22,180 nt of DNA from a virus, in the IMG/VR virus record IMGVR_UViG_3300032240_000612, positions 1-22,180 of that record; one strand, written 5' to 3'. Below, one piece after another: positions 21,126-22,180 of this stretch. The notes beneath the pieces were generated by a model. The model was not told the origin of the DNA, did not search any database, and worked only from the letters and a program-made list of their open reading frames with translations. Numbering within the stretch: position 1 is the first letter of the stretch; each line of letters starts with the position of its first letter. The translations under genes were made by a program, and so were the position numbers.

Positions 21126-22180
21126 ATGGCACAGTGGAAATCTGATACACAGCAGTTTGATCAAGCAATATCACGCCGATATGAGGTGATGATGTTGGCT
21201 AATGGTGCCAATGGTGAGATTGTGACCACTGGCAATCCATTACCTGTAACACTGGGTTCTAATAATATTACAATTACTGGAAATGTTAATGTAGGAACAA
21301 CAGTTAATGTATCAAGTTCTCCAGAGAATCCAGTTCATACTCATATTACAGAAGTTGGAACAAGTGGTAATCTACAGATAAGTTATTTGCCAATTGGTGG
21401 TAATGTTAATGTGACGAATATTGTTGCTATCACTGGTAATGTAACTGCGAATGGTACTATCAATGTTGGTAACTTACCATCTACACAAAATGTAACCATT
21501 ATGAAGAATGGTTTACCAGTTAGCGACACAATAGGTCTTCCTACTCGTGTTATCAACGATGAAGCATTGATATCTTATGCACGTGGCAAGCCTGTTACAG
21601 AAGCGGATGTATTAAATGCTTATCTGATTGACAAGAGTGGTGCCACAGAAACCTTAGGTGTATCAGCGAATACTATGAGCACAGTTTGGGGTGGAACCGG
21701 CTTGTATCCATGGACTACCTTCACAGGTACCGGCGATAAAATATACATTAAATCTGTGACCAATGATCCTAAAGTTCAGGGTAAAAGTGTGACCATCGAA
21801 GGCTTGGACAGTAACTACGATGTCTTGATAGAAACAGTCACCCTACACCCAACTGACACCACAACACCAGTAAGCACAGTCAATAACTTTTACAGAACTA
21901 ATAAAATGTATTTGACTGGTAATAATACTAATAATCTACCACACGACTACAATATTGAACTACGGTACGGTAGTAGTAGTGGTACAATTATTGGTAAAAT
22001 GAATGCTCCTTGGGGTCGCGGTCAAAACTGTTTTTATACTGTGCCACGTGGCTATGAAGGATTTATATTGAGTATCAATGGTAATAGTGGTAAGATGGAT
22101 GAAATCACCAGTTCATTTTGGTTTCATCCCTATGGTGGAACCTGGACACTGCAAAAAAGTTTTAAGTTTATTTCTGGAAC
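21126..22180 (+). CDS. Putative virion structural protein, 5' part
   Basis: An ORF of 351 codons from ATG 21126 that runs off the window end without a stop. It begins 3 bases after the preceding stop. The N-terminus MAQWKSDTQQFDQAISRRYEVMMLANG is followed by Asn/Val/Gly-rich repeats (ITGNVNVGTTVNV, GGNVNVTNIVAITGNV, NGTINVGNLPS) that suggest a beta-helix or beta-solenoid. ARGKPVTEADVLN and VWGGTGLYPW start a second part that looks like a globular beta domain (GKMNAPWGRGQNCFYTVPRGYEGF). The sequence is Gly/Asn/Thr-rich and low in Cys, typical of tail-fibre, baseplate or head-decoration proteins of marine myoviruses. Which one cannot be told. From about 21690 to 21900 codon choice shifts to ACC/GTC/GGC, so the second part may have a different origin. 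Confidence 0.78.
   Translation, partial: MAQWKSDTQQFDQAISRRYEVMMLANGANGEIVTTGNPLPVTLGSNNITITGNVNVGTTVNVSSSPENPVHTHITEVGTSGNLQISYLPIGGNVNVTNIVAITGNVTANGTINVGNLPSTQNVTIMKNGLPVSDTIGLPTRVINDEALISYARGKPVTEADVLNAYLIDKSGATETLGVSANTMSTVWGGTGLYPWTTFTGTGDKIYIKSVTNDPKVQGKSVTIEGLDSNYDVLIETVTLHPTDTTTPVSTVNNFYRTNKMYLTGNNTNNLPHDYNIELRYGSSSGTIIGKMNAPWGRGQNCFYTVPRGYEGFILSINGNSGKMDEITSSFWFHPYGGTWTLQKSFKFISG

Noticed and set aside
1-22180. General reassignment of TAG to an amino acid
   Set aside because: gp43, UvsX, gp41 and the 803-residue gene have no in-frame TAG, and one gene uses TAG as its stop. A single TAG in hsp20 is better treated as a local event.
1-22180. tRNA genes, CRISPR arrays, insertion sequences or attachment sites
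   Set aside because: No cloverleaf-like sequence, spaced repeats, transposase or terminal inverted repeats were seen on reading; nearly all sequence is covered by phage genes.

Overview
The window looks like part of the genome of a T4-like (myovirus-type) tailed phage from an aquatic habitat, rather than bacterial chromosome. All supported genes lie on the + strand. They are AT-rich and packed end to end with TAATG or ATGA overlaps, and no gene-free stretch reaches 300 bases. The block DNA polymerase gp43, membrane protein, UvsX, small linker protein, gp41 helicase is a T4-type replication and recombination core. The Hsp20 protein, the 2OG-Fe(II) oxygenases and the small conserved hypotheticals resemble genes common in marine T4-like phages. 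The host cannot be named from this sequence.

Layout. (1) 1-2156: the end of an Hsp20 gene with an in-frame TAG, a stem-loop terminator, two different 2OG-Fe(II) oxygenases around a small basic protein, and a dCMP deaminase. (2) 2143-8905: a near-consensus sigma70 promoter leads into two small proteins, then gp43, a membrane/coiled-coil protein, UvsX, a linker protein and gp41. (3) 8901-11924: a T4-type late promoter (TATAAATA) and an RNA hairpin over the next ribosome binding site introduce a nuclease-like unknown, a nucleotidyltransferase/ligase-like protein and two small proteins. (4) 11943-17608: a seven-gene cassette for glycan or small-molecule decoration: glycosyltransferase-like, methyltransferase, glycosyltransferase-like, APH/choline-kinase-like kinase, NTP-transferase/HAD fusion, NAD-dependent epimerase, glycosyltransferase-like. 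(5) 17605-22180: a second late-promoter-like motif (CTAAATA), an 803-residue multidomain protein, a 355-residue multi-module Cys-containing protein, and the start of a putative virion structural protein.

The most interesting signal is a recurring N-terminal sequence in the late genes (MKFLEYITEA, MKTFKEHLLET, MKFRDFLREQ, MKKFNKFLEEA). It resembles the capsid-targeting sequence of T4 internal proteins (MKTYQEFIAEA), which the prohead protease gp21 cuts after [LI]-x-E. The same kind of site recurs inside the two large late proteins at module boundaries (LAE/G, LLE/A, LGE/A, LEE/A). This suggests head-packaged polyproteins, carrying adenylyltransferase-, kinase- and small basic Cys-type modules, that are cut apart during capsid maturation. 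A second strong signal is the late promoter and hairpin at 8901-8938, laid out like T4 genes whose early read-through mRNA hides the ribosome binding site while late mRNA starts inside the hairpin arm. Two out-of-frame nested ORFs, each coinciding with an island of changed codon use, are weaker but testable.

All functional statements come from reading motifs by eye; no database search was run.
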